A stretch of 56,179 bases of DNA from Lactobacillus hamsteri DSM 5661 = JCM 6256 (GTDB lineage: Bacteria; Bacillota; Bacilli; Lactobacillales; Lactobacillaceae). The notes under the pieces were generated by a model. The model was not told the DNA's origin and did no database searches. It worked only from the letters and a program-made list of their open reading frames with translations. The stretch is from the NCBI RefSeq assembly GCF_000615445.1, contig NZ_BALY01000010.1, forward strand, positions 1 to 56,179, given 5' to 3'. Both the position numbers and the translations under genes were made by a program. This document shows positions 8,453-17,525 of the stretch, piece by piece (positions within the stretch are counted from its first letter, which is position 1; each line of letters starts with the position of its first letter).

Positions 8453-9508
8453 TTACTCCATCATATTTAAAAATTGATCAAAAATTGCAATTGCATCTAA
8501 GCTTCCAGGTGCTCCCTCAGGATTAAATGCTGTAGCAATGACTTTGTCTTCATTTATAGCAAAACCAGCCAATAATTCAGTATGTAAATCAAAATATTCT
8601 TGATTCATATTAATTTGTACGCTATCTGGTAAGACTAATTGATCAATATCCATTGATGTTTGCCAAATTTTATTAGAATTTTGTTCAATCACTGGATAGT
8701 TAATACCGTTAAATTCTTGTGGCAAATCTACTAATTCGAAATTTAAGTAATCACTTAAGACTAAAAAGCCTAAGCCAATTCCTAAAATTGGATATTTACC
8801 ATAAAAATGATCCAACGTGTCATTGACGTATTTTAGTGCTTCTTTTGGTTTACCCGGACCATTTGAAATAATTATTCCATCTGGACGTAAATTTTCAATA
8901 TCAATTGGAGTCGCATCATAGGGTAAAACGGTAACATTTACTTGACGCAAAGAAAGCTCACGTAACATTGAATGTTTTAAGCCCAAATCTATTACAGCGA
9001 CACTTTTACCTACATTAGGTGCTGCATAAGCATTTTTTGTAGATACCGTAGCAGATTTATTTTTAGGTAAAACTAATGCTTTAATTTGATCAAAAGCATG
9101 TTCATCATCTGTATCCATGATAGATGCTTTAATCGTACCTTCGTTCATCAAGCGATGTACTAATGCACGAGTATCAACATCAAAGATTGCAGGAATATTC
9201 TTTTCCTTTAAAAAAGAATCTAATTCTTCAAAATTCTCATTATCCGAAACATTAAACCCAACATCATTGGCAATAATTCCTTTTACAGTTGGATTGATAC
9301 TTTCATAATCGATTGCGTTAATCCCACTATTACCAATAATTGGTGTTGTAAAAACTAAAATTTTTCCTGCATTTGTTGGATCAGTCAAAGCTTCTTGATA
9401 ACCAAAGTTAGAAGTTTGAATTGCCAGTTCACCAGTTGAGATAATAGTTGCTCCTAAACCTTTTCCTGGAAATGAACTTCCATCTTCAAGAATTAAATAC
9501 CGTTTCAT
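8453..9508 (-). CDS. carA: Degenerate carbamoyl-phosphate synthase small chain (no glutaminase triad)
   Basis: CarA is the glutamine amidotransferase subunit that feeds ammonia to CarB. The 351-residue frame keeps the N-terminal CarA domain (ILEDG; GYQEALTDP) and a class I amidotransferase fold with ISNGPGKPKE. The nucleophile elbow reads GIGLGFLV where GICLGHQ is normal, so the catalytic Cys is Gly245. The later HPE triad motif reads NPE, so the catalytic His is Asn329 while Glu331 remains. Glutamine hydrolysis is therefore not expected. The frame is otherwise intact. The ATG at 9508 is preferred over an upstream GTG at 9535 that overlaps rluD, because MKRYLILEDG is the usual CarA start. No pyrR, pyrB or pyrC lies nearby. 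Confidence 0.88.
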   Translation of the reverse strand: MKRYLILEDGSSFPGKGLGATIISTGELAIQTSNFGYQEALTDPTNAGKILVFTTPIIGNSGINAIDYESINPTVKGIIANDVGFNVSDNENFEELDSFLKEKNIPAIFDVDTRALVHRLMNEGTIKASIMDTDDEHAFDQIKALVLPKNKSATVSTKNAYAAPNVGKSVAVIDLGLKHSMLRELSLRQVNVTVLPYDATPIDIENLRPDGIIISNGPGKPKEALKYVNDTLDHFYGKYPILGIGLGFLVLSDYLNFELVDLPQEFNGINYPVIEQNSNKIWQTSMDIDQLVLPDSVQINMNQEYFDLHTELLAGFAINEDKVIATAFNPEGAPGSLDAIAIFDQFLNMME

Positions 9509-9512
9509 TTGA

Positions 9513-10421
9513 TCACTTACTTCTTCTAAGTTCACTTAATCTTTCTTCGAAAATCTTTGGAGGATCGACTTTAAATTCTAACCATTCACCTGTTCTGGGA
9601 TGTTTAAATCCTAAAACTTGAGCATGCAAGAATTGTCCGTTTCCTTTTAATGTTTTTCTTGGTCCATATAATGGATCGCCTGCAACTGGATGTCCAATAT
9701 AGGATAAATGAACTCTAATCTGATGAGTTCGACCTGTTTCAAGTCGACATTGAATAAGGCTATAGCCCTTAAACTGTTCCAAAACTTTGAAATGCGTAAC
9801 CGCATTTTTACCATTTTCGACAACACCCATCTTTTTACGGTCAAAGTGGTTGCGCCCTATTGGTGCATCAATTGTGCCAGCTTTTTCTCCGAAATTCCCA
9901 TGAACAATTGCTAAATATAAACGTTTATTAGTTTTATGAGCTAATTGATCTTCTAAAGATTCACGAGCTGTAGAATTTTTGGCAATCATTAATAAGCCTG
10001 AAGTATCCTTATCGATTCGATGAACAATTCCAGGTCTAAAACCTTCAGGACTATCAGCTAAATCCTTAGTATGATAAAGAAGTGCATTGACCAAAGTATG
10101 ATCAGGATGGCCAGCCGCGGGATGCACTACCATACCTTGAGGCTTATTAACGACAATGACATCATCATCTTCATAAACTATGTCCAAAGGAATATTTTCT
10201 GGAATAACATCTAACGGTTTAACTGCAGGAATTTCAACAGAAATCAGATCCCCTTTTTGAACCTTATAAGAAACCTTCTCAGCTTTTCCATTTACTAAAA
10301 TATGTTTATCTTTAACTAATTCTTTTACACGTGTTCTTGATAATTCTGAAATTTGATCAGCTAAAAATTTATCTAATCGACCAGCATTATCTTCAGCATT
10401 TAATTCATATTTATTTGGCAT
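9513..10421 (-). CDS. RluD/RluA-family 23S rRNA pseudouridine synthase
   Basis: Isomerises specific uridines in rRNA to pseudouridine. An N-terminal S4 RNA-binding domain (GRLDKFLADQISELSRTRV to the VNGK loop) is followed by the RluA catalytic domain. The catalytic Asp sits in GIVHRIDKDTSGLL, and the GRTHQIRVHL motif lies towards the C-terminus. The start MPNKYEL at 10421 overlaps the end of lspA by 11 nt; an upstream TTG/ATG pair at 10442/10439 is possible. It sits between lspA and carA, the usual Firmicute order. The exact target uridine is not known from sequence. Confidence 0.92.
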   Translation of the reverse strand: MPNKYELNAEDNAGRLDKFLADQISELSRTRVKELVKDKHILVNGKAEKVSYKVQKGDLISVEIPAVKPLDVIPENIPLDIVYEDDDVIVVNKPQGMVVHPAAGHPDHTLVNALLYHTKDLADSPEGFRPGIVHRIDKDTSGLLMIAKNSTARESLEDQLAHKTNKRLYLAIVHGNFGEKAGTIDAPIGRNHFDRKKMGVVENGKNAVTHFKVLEQFKGYSLIQCRLETGRTHQIRVHLSYIGHPVAGDPLYGPRKTLKGNGQFLHAQVLGFKHPRTGEWLEFKVDPPKIFEERLSELRRSK

Positions 10422-10875
10422 CGTCTTGTTCTTTTTCATCAAAAAATACTAAATATGCAAATACTAAGATTACTCCAATAGTAATTGCAGAGTCGGCAAT
10501 ATTGAAAATATTAAATTGGACAAAATCAAGTTGGAACATGTCAATAACGTATTTCAAATGAATTCTATCTACAAAATTCCCAATGATTCCGCCTAAAATA
10601 AGCGCAAGTCCTACATCAAATAAGGGATGCTTGTATTTTTTATTAAAAAGGAAGTACAAGCAAACAATAATCGCTACTATACTGATGGCATAAAATAGCC
10701 ACATTTGCCCTGATAAGATATTCCAAGCCGCACCGTTGTTTTGTAGATAATTGAATGACAAAATACCTGGTATTACTTGGTGAACTTCGCCAACTTGATA
10801 ATTGTTAACAATAAAAGTTTTTAAGCCTTGATCGGCCAAAACTATAACTAATGAAATAATTAAATATAGAAATTG
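10411..10875 (-). CDS. lspA: Lipoprotein signal peptidase II
   Basis: Cleaves signal peptides from diacylglyceryl-modified prolipoproteins in the membrane. Four hydrophobic segments are visible, and the two catalytic Asp lie in GIIGNFVDRI and FNIADSAI. The start MQFLYLI at 10875 gives a normal length of about 154 residues. A longer frame from 10923 would overlap fhs by 41 nt and adds an unconserved tail. The C-terminus ends in a charged EKEQDDAK tail overlapping rluD. It is probably cotranscribed with fhs and rluD. Confidence 0.92.
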   Translation of the reverse strand, partial: QFLYLIISLVIVLADQGLKTFIVNNYQVGEVHQVIPGILSFNYLQNNGAAWNILSGQMWLFYAISIVAIIVCLYFLFNKKYKHPLFDVGLALILGGIIGNFVDRIHLKYVIDMFQLDFVQFNIFNIADSAITIGVILVFAYLVFFDEKEQDDAK

Positions 10876-10882
10876 CATAATT

Positions 10883-12559
10883 TTAGAATAACCCGCTAAT
10901 TTTTCCGTTATCATCAACATCAATATCCAAAGCTGCAGGATGTTTTGGCAAACCTGGCATGTCTAAAACATGACCAGTTGTTACAACTATAAATCCGGCA
11001 CCGTTTTTTAGATTGATTCCTTTCACATGCAAAGTGAAATCATTAGGTGCACCTAAAAGTTTCTTATCATCAGTAAATGAATATTGTGTTTTTGCAATAA
11101 TAACTGGTAATTTATCTTTGTTTAATTTTTCAAGCTCTTGAATTTGCTCTTCAGCCTTATCGCTATATTCAACATTAGAAGCATGATAAATATTTTTAGC
11201 TACTTTTTCGATCTTAGTTTTAACATTATCATTTTCTTCATAAGTTGATTTTAAACTAGCCTTTTCAGAATTAGCCAGATCAATTACGGCTTGTGCAGCC
11301 TGAATTCCGCCTTTAGAACCAGCATCATGATAATTTACAATTTCAGCTTTAATACCTTGTTCTTCAACTAATTGTTTTAATAATTCGAGTTCATTTTCAC
11401 TATCAGTTGCAAAACGATTGATTAAAACAATTACAGGCACATTATATGAACGCATATTATTCATGTGACGTTCTAAATTCTTAAAACCATTACGAAGAGC
11501 ATCCAAGTTCTCTTCATCTAAATGCTCAGTTGAGCCTTCAGCTTGATATTTTAAAGCACGGACCGTTGCAACAACAACACTGGCATCAGGTTTTTTATCC
11601 AAATGTTTAGAAACAAAATCCATAAATTTTTGGCCACCTAAGTCACTACCAAAACCTGCTTCAGTAAGTGTGTAATCACTTAAATGTAAAGCTAAATTAG
11701 TTGCCATAACTGAATTGGCTCCGTGAGCGATATTAGCAAAAGGTCCACCATGAACTAATGCTGGAGTATGTTCCAAAGTTTGAACTAAGTTTGGTTTCAA
11801 AGCATTTGATAAAAGCGCTGCAATTGCACCTTGAAATCCTAATTGCTTAACAAATACTGGTTGATCATCTGTTGTATAGCCAACTAGCATATTACCAATT
11901 CTCTTCTTTAAATCGTTAATATCGTTGGCTAAACATAAAATTGCCATTAGCTCGTTAGCAACGGTAATTGCAAAGCTAGATTGATGTTCAATACCGTTAA
12001 ATTTTGATCCTTCTCCGATGGTTACTTTTCTTAAAGAACGATCATTAACATCAATTCCTCGTTTTAATAAAATACGGTTAGGATCTAAGTTTAAACTATT
12101 ATCTTGATATAAATAATTATCAACCAAAGCAGCTAAAGTATTGATAGCAGAAGTTAAAGCATGCATGTCACCTGTAAAGTGAAGATTAATATCTTCCATA
12201 GGGATGATCTGCGCCATACCACCGCCTGTTGCTCCACCCTTAAGACCAAAAACCGGTCCCATTGATGGTTCACGCAAAGCAATAATTGTCTTTTTGTGAA
12301 GTTGGTTATTGATAGCATCACCTAAGCCAATTGTAATTGTAGATTTTCCCTCTCCTGCTGGAGTGGGTGAAATTGAAGTAACTAAGATAAGCTTTCCTAA
12401 ATGATTATTTTCTTTAGATCTTTGAATTGCTTTCCAATTAATCTTAGCTTTATCGTAACCGTAGGGTTCTAAATCGTTATCAGCTAAATCAATTTTTGCT
12501 GCAATTTCGTTAATTGGTAATTCTTGAGTTTCTTGTGCAATTTGAATGTCTGATTTCAT
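10883..12559 (-). CDS. fhs: Formate-tetrahydrofolate ligase
   Basis: Makes 10-formyl-THF from formate, THF and ATP, feeding purine synthesis and initiator tRNA formylation. The protein is about 558 residues, normal for the family, with the P-loop TPAGEGKST at about residues 66-74, [14 protein letters not shown], and [11 protein letters not shown]. The ATG at 12559 is chosen because GAGG lies 8 nt upstream; a TTG six bases earlier is less likely. The upstream gap (12566-12761) has a TGTTATAAT extended -10 on this strand near 12690. No THF riboswitch pattern was recognised there. Confidence 0.95.
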   Translation of the reverse strand: MKSDIQIAQETQELPINEIAAKIDLADNDLEPYGYDKAKINWKAIQRSKENNHLGKLILVTSISPTPAGEGKSTITIGLGDAINNQLHKKTIIALREPSMGPVFGLKGGATGGGMAQIIPMEDINLHFTGDMHALTSAINTLAALVDNYLYQDNSLNLDPNRILLKRGIDVNDRSLRKVTIGEGSKFNGIEHQSSFAITVANELMAILCLANDINDLKKRIGNMLVGYTTDDQPVFVKQLGFQGAIAALLSNALKPNLVQTLEHTPALVHGGPFANIAHGANSVMATNLALHLSDYTLTEAGFGSDLGGQKFMDFVSKHLDKKPDASVVVATVRALKYQAEGSTEHLDEENLDALRNGFKNLERHMNNMRSYNVPVIVLINRFATDSENELELLKQLVEEQGIKAEIVNYHDAGSKGGIQAAQAVIDLANSEKASLKSTYEENDNVKTKIEKVAKNIYHASNVEYSDKAEEQIQELEKLNKDKLPVIIAKTQYSFTDDKKLLGAPNDFTLHVKGINLKNGAGFIVVTTGHVLDMPGLPKHPAALDIDVDDNGKISGLF

Positions 12560-12761
12560 TGGCAAACCTCGTTTTTCTATAAAATAATTTAATAATTAAC
12601 TAAAATTGGTCGAAATTGATTAGCGTTTTAGAATTTAGGTCCCTCATTTCCAAATATCTAAATATGTATTAATTTACGATCTTTATTATAACAAAATTTT
12701 CTTTATCATTCCTTTTACCTTACAATATATATTAAGAAATATACATGGAGGAAAAATATAT

Positions 12762-13685
12762 ATGAAAATTGGCGTTTTAACTGATAGTTCTTCCTATCTT
12801 ACTAAAGAACAACAAGAAAAATATCATATTGATGTGATCCCTATTCCAATTATTTGGGGCGATAAAGTCTACAAAGATTTAGTAGATATTAAATATGAGG
12901 AATTTTACCAAAAACTCGCTTCTTGTGATACTTTGCCTACTACCTCCCAGCCATCTGTTGGTGAATTTAAGAGGTATGTAGATCGATATGTAGAAAACGG
13001 CTATACTGATTTAATTGTTATTCCATTATCAAGCGGTTTATCAAGCTTCTATAGCTCTATAGCAAGTGTTGCAAACGAAGAAACTAGAATAAATATACAT
13101 TTATTTGATTGTCGCATTACCTGTGCTGGTGAAGCTGATGCAGCAATGCTCGCTGCTAAGTTAGTACAAGCTGGTGCCGATGTTGATTTAATCATGCATG
13201 ATTTAGAAGATTTACGTAAAACTATGGATGTTCGTTTTATGGTTGATGATTTAAATCACTTAAAGAGAACAGGTAGGTTATCAAACGCTGCTAGTTTTGT
13301 TGGTGGTTTACTTAAGATTAAGCCAATTTTATCAATGGATGTTCAAGGTGAAGGAAAAATTTCAGCAATTGCCAAAGAACGTCAATATAAACGTGCGTAC
13401 AAACATGTTAAAAATGATTTTGCAACACTGACAGAAAATATGCCATATCCTATTCAATGTACAATTTTTGATTCTTTAGATCCTAAACGTGGTCAAGAAT
13501 GGCTTGAAGATTATGAAGCAAGTTTTCCTAAAGTTAGATTTGATCGTAGCATTATTGGACCTGTAGTTGGTGTTCACGTTGGTCAACATACCGTTTCAAT
13601 GATTTGGTGTCGTGATATTAATTCTTATTTTGATGAAAATGGTAAGCCAATTGAAAATATATCTTCTAAAGAAGTTAAAGATTAA
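12762..13685 (+). CDS. DegV family fatty-acid-binding protein (second copy)
   Basis: A 307-residue DegV-fold protein, FakB-like. Landmarks are VLTDSSSYLT, TTSQPSVGEF at about residue 66, VIPLSSGLSSFYSS with the fatty-acid-contacting Ser pair, and VDDLNHLKRTGRLSNAASF. It is clearly diverged from the copy at 1948-2826 (for example SSGLSS versus SGGISG), which suggests a different fatty acid preference. GGAGG lies 8 nt before the ATG. Its transcript probably ends in the hairpin of the mobile-element remnant directly downstream. Confidence 0.9.
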   Translation: MKIGVLTDSSSYLTKEQQEKYHIDVIPIPIIWGDKVYKDLVDIKYEEFYQKLASCDTLPTTSQPSVGEFKRYVDRYVENGYTDLIVIPLSSGLSSFYSSIASVANEETRINIHLFDCRITCAGEADAAMLAAKLVQAGADVDLIMHDLEDLRKTMDVRFMVDDLNHLKRTGRLSNAASFVGGLLKIKPILSMDVQGEGKISAIAKERQYKRAYKHVKNDFATLTENMPYPIQCTIFDSLDPKRGQEWLEDYEASFPKVRFDRSIIGPVVGVHVGQHTVSMIWCRDINSYFDENGKPIENISSKEVKD

Positions 13686-13687
13686 CA

Positions 13688-13817
13688 AGTGTCTGGAAAA
13701 AACTCTAAAATAAAGAAAACACTGATAATCATCGTTAGATAAACGTTGATATGTCAGTGTTTTTACTTTCTAAAGAATCATGATATAAATCAAATTAAGA
13801 CTTATTTCCCAGACTCT
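13688..13817. mobile_element. 130-bp MITE-like remnant with IS1182-like ends
   Basis: The left end AGTGTCTGGAAAAAACTC (from 13688) and the reverse complement of the right end AGAGTCTGGGAAATAAGTC (from 13817) are imperfect inverted repeats. They match the ends of the larger element at 43432-44168 (TCTGGGAAATAACTAA). It has no coding capacity. An internal hairpin lies close to the left end, as in the larger element. It sits 2 nt after the degV stop, and its right end contains the stop codon of the next, convergent gene. No target duplication was seen. Confidence 0.6.
13716..13763 (+). terminator. Hairpin terminator inside the MITE-like element
   Basis: AAAACACTGA (13716-13725) pairs with TCAGTGTTTT (13754-13763) around a 28-nt partly paired loop, followed by TTTTACTTT. 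It is placed to end the degV transcript. Confidence 0.65.
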
Positions 13818-14161
13818 ACTTTATTTTTTTCAATTCTGAATAAGAAATATTGGTGAAGATTATCAATTCTTACTTGATATATGTTAAATACGCGCCATGC
13901 CCATACCTTGTTAGGAGCCTGCTTAAGTGGCATTTTAATTTTATAGGGTAATTTTAGATAACTTTCAGTATAGTAAGAAGATAAAAGTGAATAAATAAGA
14001 ATAATAAAGAAAATTACTATAAAAATAATTGCTGGCCAATTTATCTTACTCGTGCCCTCATATCCTAAAATTAAACCAATAAAAAGGACAACAAATAACC
14101 AACTATAATATATTAGGCCATTTTTTCCTAAAAATATGAAATAATTCTTTTTCAATATCAT
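13802..14161 (-). CDS. Small membrane protein of unknown function
   Basis: A 119-residue protein with two hydrophobic segments, roughly residues 17-34 and 43-63, then a basic soluble C-terminal part. I recognise no family. The last residues and the stop codon (ESGK, stop at 13802-13804) are encoded by the right end of the adjacent MITE-like element, so the natural C-terminus may have been replaced by insertion. It lies 20 nt after the metallophosphoesterase gene on the same strand and may be cotranscribed. The ATG at 14161 has AGGTG upstream. Confidence 0.6.
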   Translation of the reverse strand: MILKKNYFIFLGKNGLIYYSWLFVVLFIGLILGYEGTSKINWPAIIFIVIFFIILIYSLLSSYYTESYLKLPYKIKMPLKQAPNKVWAWRVFNIYQVRIDNLHQYFLFRIEKNKVESGK

Positions 14162-14181
14162 TCACCTATTATTTATTTAAA

Positions 14182-15414
14182 TTAATACCGAATTTTCACA
14201 TTTAAATTACTATGATCCGAGGTATCATATAAAGTTTTTAAATATAAACGATATTCTGGATGTTGCTTAATTAAAGTTTTATAAGCTTCAGTGTCATGAA
14301 CTTCATCCAATTTAGATTGCTTCAAATAATTATGACCAGTATAAAAGTTATAATTCATACTTGCAAATAATCTTCCCATGCCACGAATCAAATCAATATT
14401 ATTATGAAATTTTTTCATATCGCTTTGCATCAAATGGGCTGCAATTGATCCTAATTGTAAATCTTCTAGATATTCATGAAAATGTGATAAAGTATAATTT
14501 TTCTTTTCTTCATCTGTAAGATATGGCGTCATATCAAAAACTTTTCGTACATAACTGATATGATGATTATGAAATCTAACTACTCCATATCCCTGATCAT
14601 TAGAACAAAAGCTGGAAGTTACAATTTCGGTAGTTGGCGTCATATCTTGTGGACCAAGAATATTTTGCGCATGAATATGACCAGAAAAAGCCATCTTCAC
14701 ATTATAACGTGAACATAACCTTCTTAAATCATCTGCGTTGTCTAAGACATAACCACGATCAACAGCCGGATTATGTGCATATAAGTTATGATGCATAAAA
14801 AGAATAGGACGTAAATTATCTTGACTAGCCTTTTTTAACTGTGATTCAATCCACTTTAACTCATCTTTACTAATACCACCATTAGTATGAGGAGCTTCAG
14901 TTGTTTCTTCCTTGCCATAATAATTTGAATCAAGCATTAATAATAAATAATTAGGGTTCAATTGAACACTATAAGCTAATGAACTTGAATCTTCATCCTC
15001 AGAAGCACGGTAGCATTTTGAAAAAATAGATTTCCAAAACATTGGACTAATCTCACCAGCATAAAACTGCTTTTTACCACGAAATTCACGAGCCCAACCA
15101 TCAAAAATATCATGATTACCGGGAATAACTAAAAGTTTTGTATCTTTTAACGATCTAAATATCTTAGCAAAACGTTCAGCAGATTCGCGTTCACCATTAA
15201 AAGTTACATCACCTGTTACAACAATTGCAGCAGGCTTTTTTTCATTAGCCATCCGGCAAAATGCACTTAAAGCTGTTTCTTGATAATATAAATCTTTGCC
15301 TTGACTAGTTTTTTGCATTTGAGAAAAGGCTTGACCATTATCATGTAAATTATCAGCAATTAAGTGCGTATCAGAAATAACCCATATTTCTGTATTCAGA
15401 TCATTCGTAATCAT
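14182..15414 (-). CDS. Calcineurin-like metallophosphoesterase
   Basis: A 410-residue protein with a complete dimetal phosphoesterase site: VISDTHL near residue 15, VTGDVTFNGE, IPGNHDIFDG, LFMHHNLYAH and FSGHIHAQN. It resembles the Firmicute group of larger secreted or cytosolic phosphodiesterase-like enzymes, but no signal peptide is seen, so it is probably cytosolic. The substrate is unknown. The ATG overlaps the stop of the upstream methyltransferase gene (ATGA), which suggests translational coupling. Confidence 0.88.
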   Translation of the reverse strand: MITNDLNTEIWVISDTHLIADNLHDNGQAFSQMQKTSQGKDLYYQETALSAFCRMANEKKPAAIVVTGDVTFNGERESAERFAKIFRSLKDTKLLVIPGNHDIFDGWAREFRGKKQFYAGEISPMFWKSIFSKCYRASEDEDSSSLAYSVQLNPNYLLLMLDSNYYGKEETTEAPHTNGGISKDELKWIESQLKKASQDNLRPILFMHHNLYAHNPAVDRGYVLDNADDLRRLCSRYNVKMAFSGHIHAQNILGPQDMTPTTEIVTSSFCSNDQGYGVVRFHNHHISYVRKVFDMTPYLTDEEKKNYTLSHFHEYLEDLQLGSIAAHLMQSDMKKFHNNIDLIRGMGRLFASMNYNFYTGHNYLKQSKLDEVHDTEAYKTLIKQHPEYRLYLKTLYDTSDHSNLNVKIRY

Positions 15415-16535
15415 TTTCTATTTGCCCAGTATTGATAGAAATCAACACGCAAATTACCATTAAATAATTTACGTTTCTTTGTTGCCTTTTTACCAAAACA
15501 TTCTTCAAATTTTGGATCAGCGGTTAAGTAATATTGACTAAAGCTTTCCATTGGACGGAATACGTCACCCATTTGTCTATAAAGTTCTTCGGCCGACTCT
15601 CTATCCTTTAATCTTTTACCGTATGGTGGATTGGCAATAATAATGCCATTTTCCAAATCACTTGCAAAGTCTTTAACAGCGACTTGTTTAAAACGAATAT
15701 CTTGCAATACGCCAGCATTATGAGCGTTAAGTTTAGCTATTTCTAAAATTGATTGATCAATATCACTTGCCCAAATCGGTGCTTCGATAGATTTGACTTG
15801 AGTTTTAGCTTCTTCTAAAGCATCTTTGTGTAATTTAGAATCAAACCAATCAAAGTTATCATATGCAAAATCACGCCAAGATCCGGGAGCTACATTTTTA
15901 GCAATTAAAGCTGCTTCGATTGCTAAGGTTCCAGATCCTGTCATTGGATCAATGATTGGGTGTGTACCGTTATAAGGTGTTAATTTTAATAAGCCTGCTG
16001 CGAAGTTTTCTTTAAGAGGTGCACCACCGTGTTCAACACGATATCCGCGCTTAAATAAACTTGCGCCAGTCGTATCAAGAGAAATTCTGGCTTTATTTTT
16101 ATAAATATGAACATCTAATGGATATTCACTACCACTTTCAGGCAAAAAGCCACGACGATGGTATTGATCCATCATCTTGTCAACAATTGCCTTTTTAACA
16201 ATTGACTGAACATCTGGTTCAGAGTGTAATTTTGATCTTACTGCTCGACCTTGAACAGGAAATTTAGCATCAACTGGTAATAACTGTGCCCAATCAAATT
16301 CATATACTTCATTGTATAAAGTATCAAAGTCCATAGCTGTGAATTCTTTAAGTAAAATCTTAATTCTGTCAGCAGTTCTTGACCATAAATTTGTCTTTAC
16401 AATGTCAGCTTGTGTGCCTTCAAAAAATACTCTACCGTTTTCATTTGTAGTTTTATAACCTAGGCTTTGAAGTTCCTTTGCGACAACACTTTCAAACCCG
16501 GCTCCCATAGTTGCGTATAATTGATATTTTTTCAT
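15411..16535 (-). CDS. THUMP-domain 23S rRNA methyltransferase (RlmL/YpsC type)
   Basis: A class I SAM-dependent RNA methyltransferase of about 374 residues. It has an N-terminal ferredoxin-like/THUMP module (about residues 1-160), then a Rossmann domain with IDPMTGSGTLAIEAAL as SAM motif I and the catalytic IIANPPYGKRL motif. By homology to RlmL it would methylate N2 of a guanosine in 23S rRNA. The start MKKYQLYA at 16535 is preferred because GAAAGAG lies upstream; an ATG at 16550 has no ribosome site. It lies directly downstream of rnpB and gpsB, a conserved order. Confidence 0.9.
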   Translation of the reverse strand: MKKYQLYATMGAGFESVVAKELQSLGYKTTNENGRVFFEGTQADIVKTNLWSRTADRIKILLKEFTAMDFDTLYNEVYEFDWAQLLPVDAKFPVQGRAVRSKLHSEPDVQSIVKKAIVDKMMDQYHRRGFLPESGSEYPLDVHIYKNKARISLDTTGASLFKRGYRVEHGGAPLKENFAAGLLKLTPYNGTHPIIDPMTGSGTLAIEAALIAKNVAPGSWRDFAYDNFDWFDSKLHKDALEEAKTQVKSIEAPIWASDIDQSILEIAKLNAHNAGVLQDIRFKQVAVKDFASDLENGIIIANPPYGKRLKDRESAEELYRQMGDVFRPMESFSQYYLTADPKFEECFGKKATKKRKLFNGNLRVDFYQYWANRK

Positions 16536-16566
16536 TAAATTCTCTTTCATTCGTTAAATTAAAAAA

Positions 16567-16596
16567 AGAGTTGAACTCCCTAAGAAGTTCAACTCT
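16567..16596 (-). terminator. rnpB terminator
   Basis: AGAGTTGAACT and AGTTCAACTCT pair around an 8-nt loop, with seven T following on the minus strand. It ends the RNase P RNA transcript. Confidence 0.9.
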
Positions 16597-16598
16597 GC

Positions 16599-16979
16599 CA
16601 GTGTAAATCTCTATAAGCCACGTTCTGTTCCAGTGATTATTGGCAAAATCACCTTTAGCAGCCATCTATCTTTATTGCAAAAGCAATAACCCGATCTTTA
16701 GTTCAATTTCTTAGATCGAAACGCCCCCACCAAATTTGGGTTGCACGCTCGCAGGGTTTACCTCGTTCCACCAAAATCGTTTTCGATTTTGCTTCGTCAC
16801 TGTGGCACTTTTCAGGATATTAACGCATATCCGAAGACTTAGCGCTTTTTCCGCCGTGATCTTAAAAAGATCCTCCAGCTTATTAGGCTGAATACGAACA
16901 CTACAGACATCGCAGCCTGTGCGTGCGTGGACTTTCCTCAGCTAGCAAAAGCTAACCGCGACCGCTCAAAATTCACACT
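16599..16979 (-). ncRNA. rnpB: RNase P RNA, B-type
   Basis: The catalytic RNA that removes 5' leaders from pre-tRNAs. On the minus strand the conserved GAGGAAAGTCCACGC segment (about 16930-16945) and the TGTAGTGTTCGTATTCAGCC region are clear, with the universal ACAGAACGTGGCTTATAG near the 3' end (16611-16630). The ends were set by the P1 helix: AGTGTGAAT at 16979-16971 pairs with ATTTACACT at 16608-16600. The length of about 380 nt and the gpsB-side position are typical of Firmicutes. An extended -10 TTGCTATAAT lies just upstream (about 16986-16995) on the minus strand. Confidence 0.95.
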
Positions 16980-17016
16980 ATAAAGTATTATAGCAAAACT
17001 TACCAAATTTGTAAGC

Positions 17017-17439
17017 CTATTTTTGCAAGCCATATACTCGTTGTTCAAGATTGTAAACTTTTCTTTCAAGAGTAGAAATTCTTTGAATGATTGCCATATT
17101 AGTTGAAATTTCACCTTGACCATCATTTTCATTATCTTCAATTGAAGTAACAGGCATACGTCTCTTTCTAGGTGTATATGTTTTAACCTCTTCGTGTTCT
17201 TTGTTAACTGGAGCAGCCGCCACAGTTTTACTTTTAGCTTTTGCTTCCATTAATTCGCGTTGAAGTTTACCAAGTTGACCGTATAAATCTTCAATAATTT
17301 GATGAAAAGTTTCGTAATCTGAAATCACTTGATCAAGATATGCATCCACTTCATCGGGATCATATCCTTTTACTTTATTTCTAAATTGTTTTTTTAAAAT
17401 ATCTTGTGATGATAATTTAATATCGTTTAAATCTGCCAT
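17017..17439 (-). CDS. gpsB: Cell division regulator GpsB
   Basis: GpsB is a DivIVA paralogue that moves between lateral wall and septum and scaffolds penicillin-binding proteins. The N-terminal DivIVA-like membrane/PBP-binding region covers residues about 6-65 (FRNKVKGYDPDEVDAYLDQV), followed by coiled coil, an Arg/Lys-rich linker (YTPRKRRMP), and a short C-terminal trimerisation coiled coil (ISTLERKVYNLEQRVYGL). At 140 residues it is slightly longer than usual because of the linker. The nearby pbp1A may encode one of its partners. Confidence 0.93.
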   Translation of the reverse strand: MADLNDIKLSSQDILKKQFRNKVKGYDPDEVDAYLDQVISDYETFHQIIEDLYGQLGKLQRELMEAKAKSKTVAAAPVNKEHEEVKTYTPRKRRMPVTSIEDNENDGQGEISTNMAIIQRISTLERKVYNLEQRVYGLQK

Positions 17440-17525
17440 TAATAAACAGCTCCTTTTACATTCAAGCCTATTTTAGCAAAAACGCTGACAGTATGAAACA
17501 AGTTAACAAAAGTTTAAACATTTAA

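Noticed and set aside
10331-10561. Plus-strand ORF of 76 codons
   Set aside because: A shadow of rluD and lspA on the other strand.
12566-12761. THF riboswitch before fhs
   Set aside because: The gap was read on the minus strand and no conserved riboswitch core could be found; only promoter-like elements are present.
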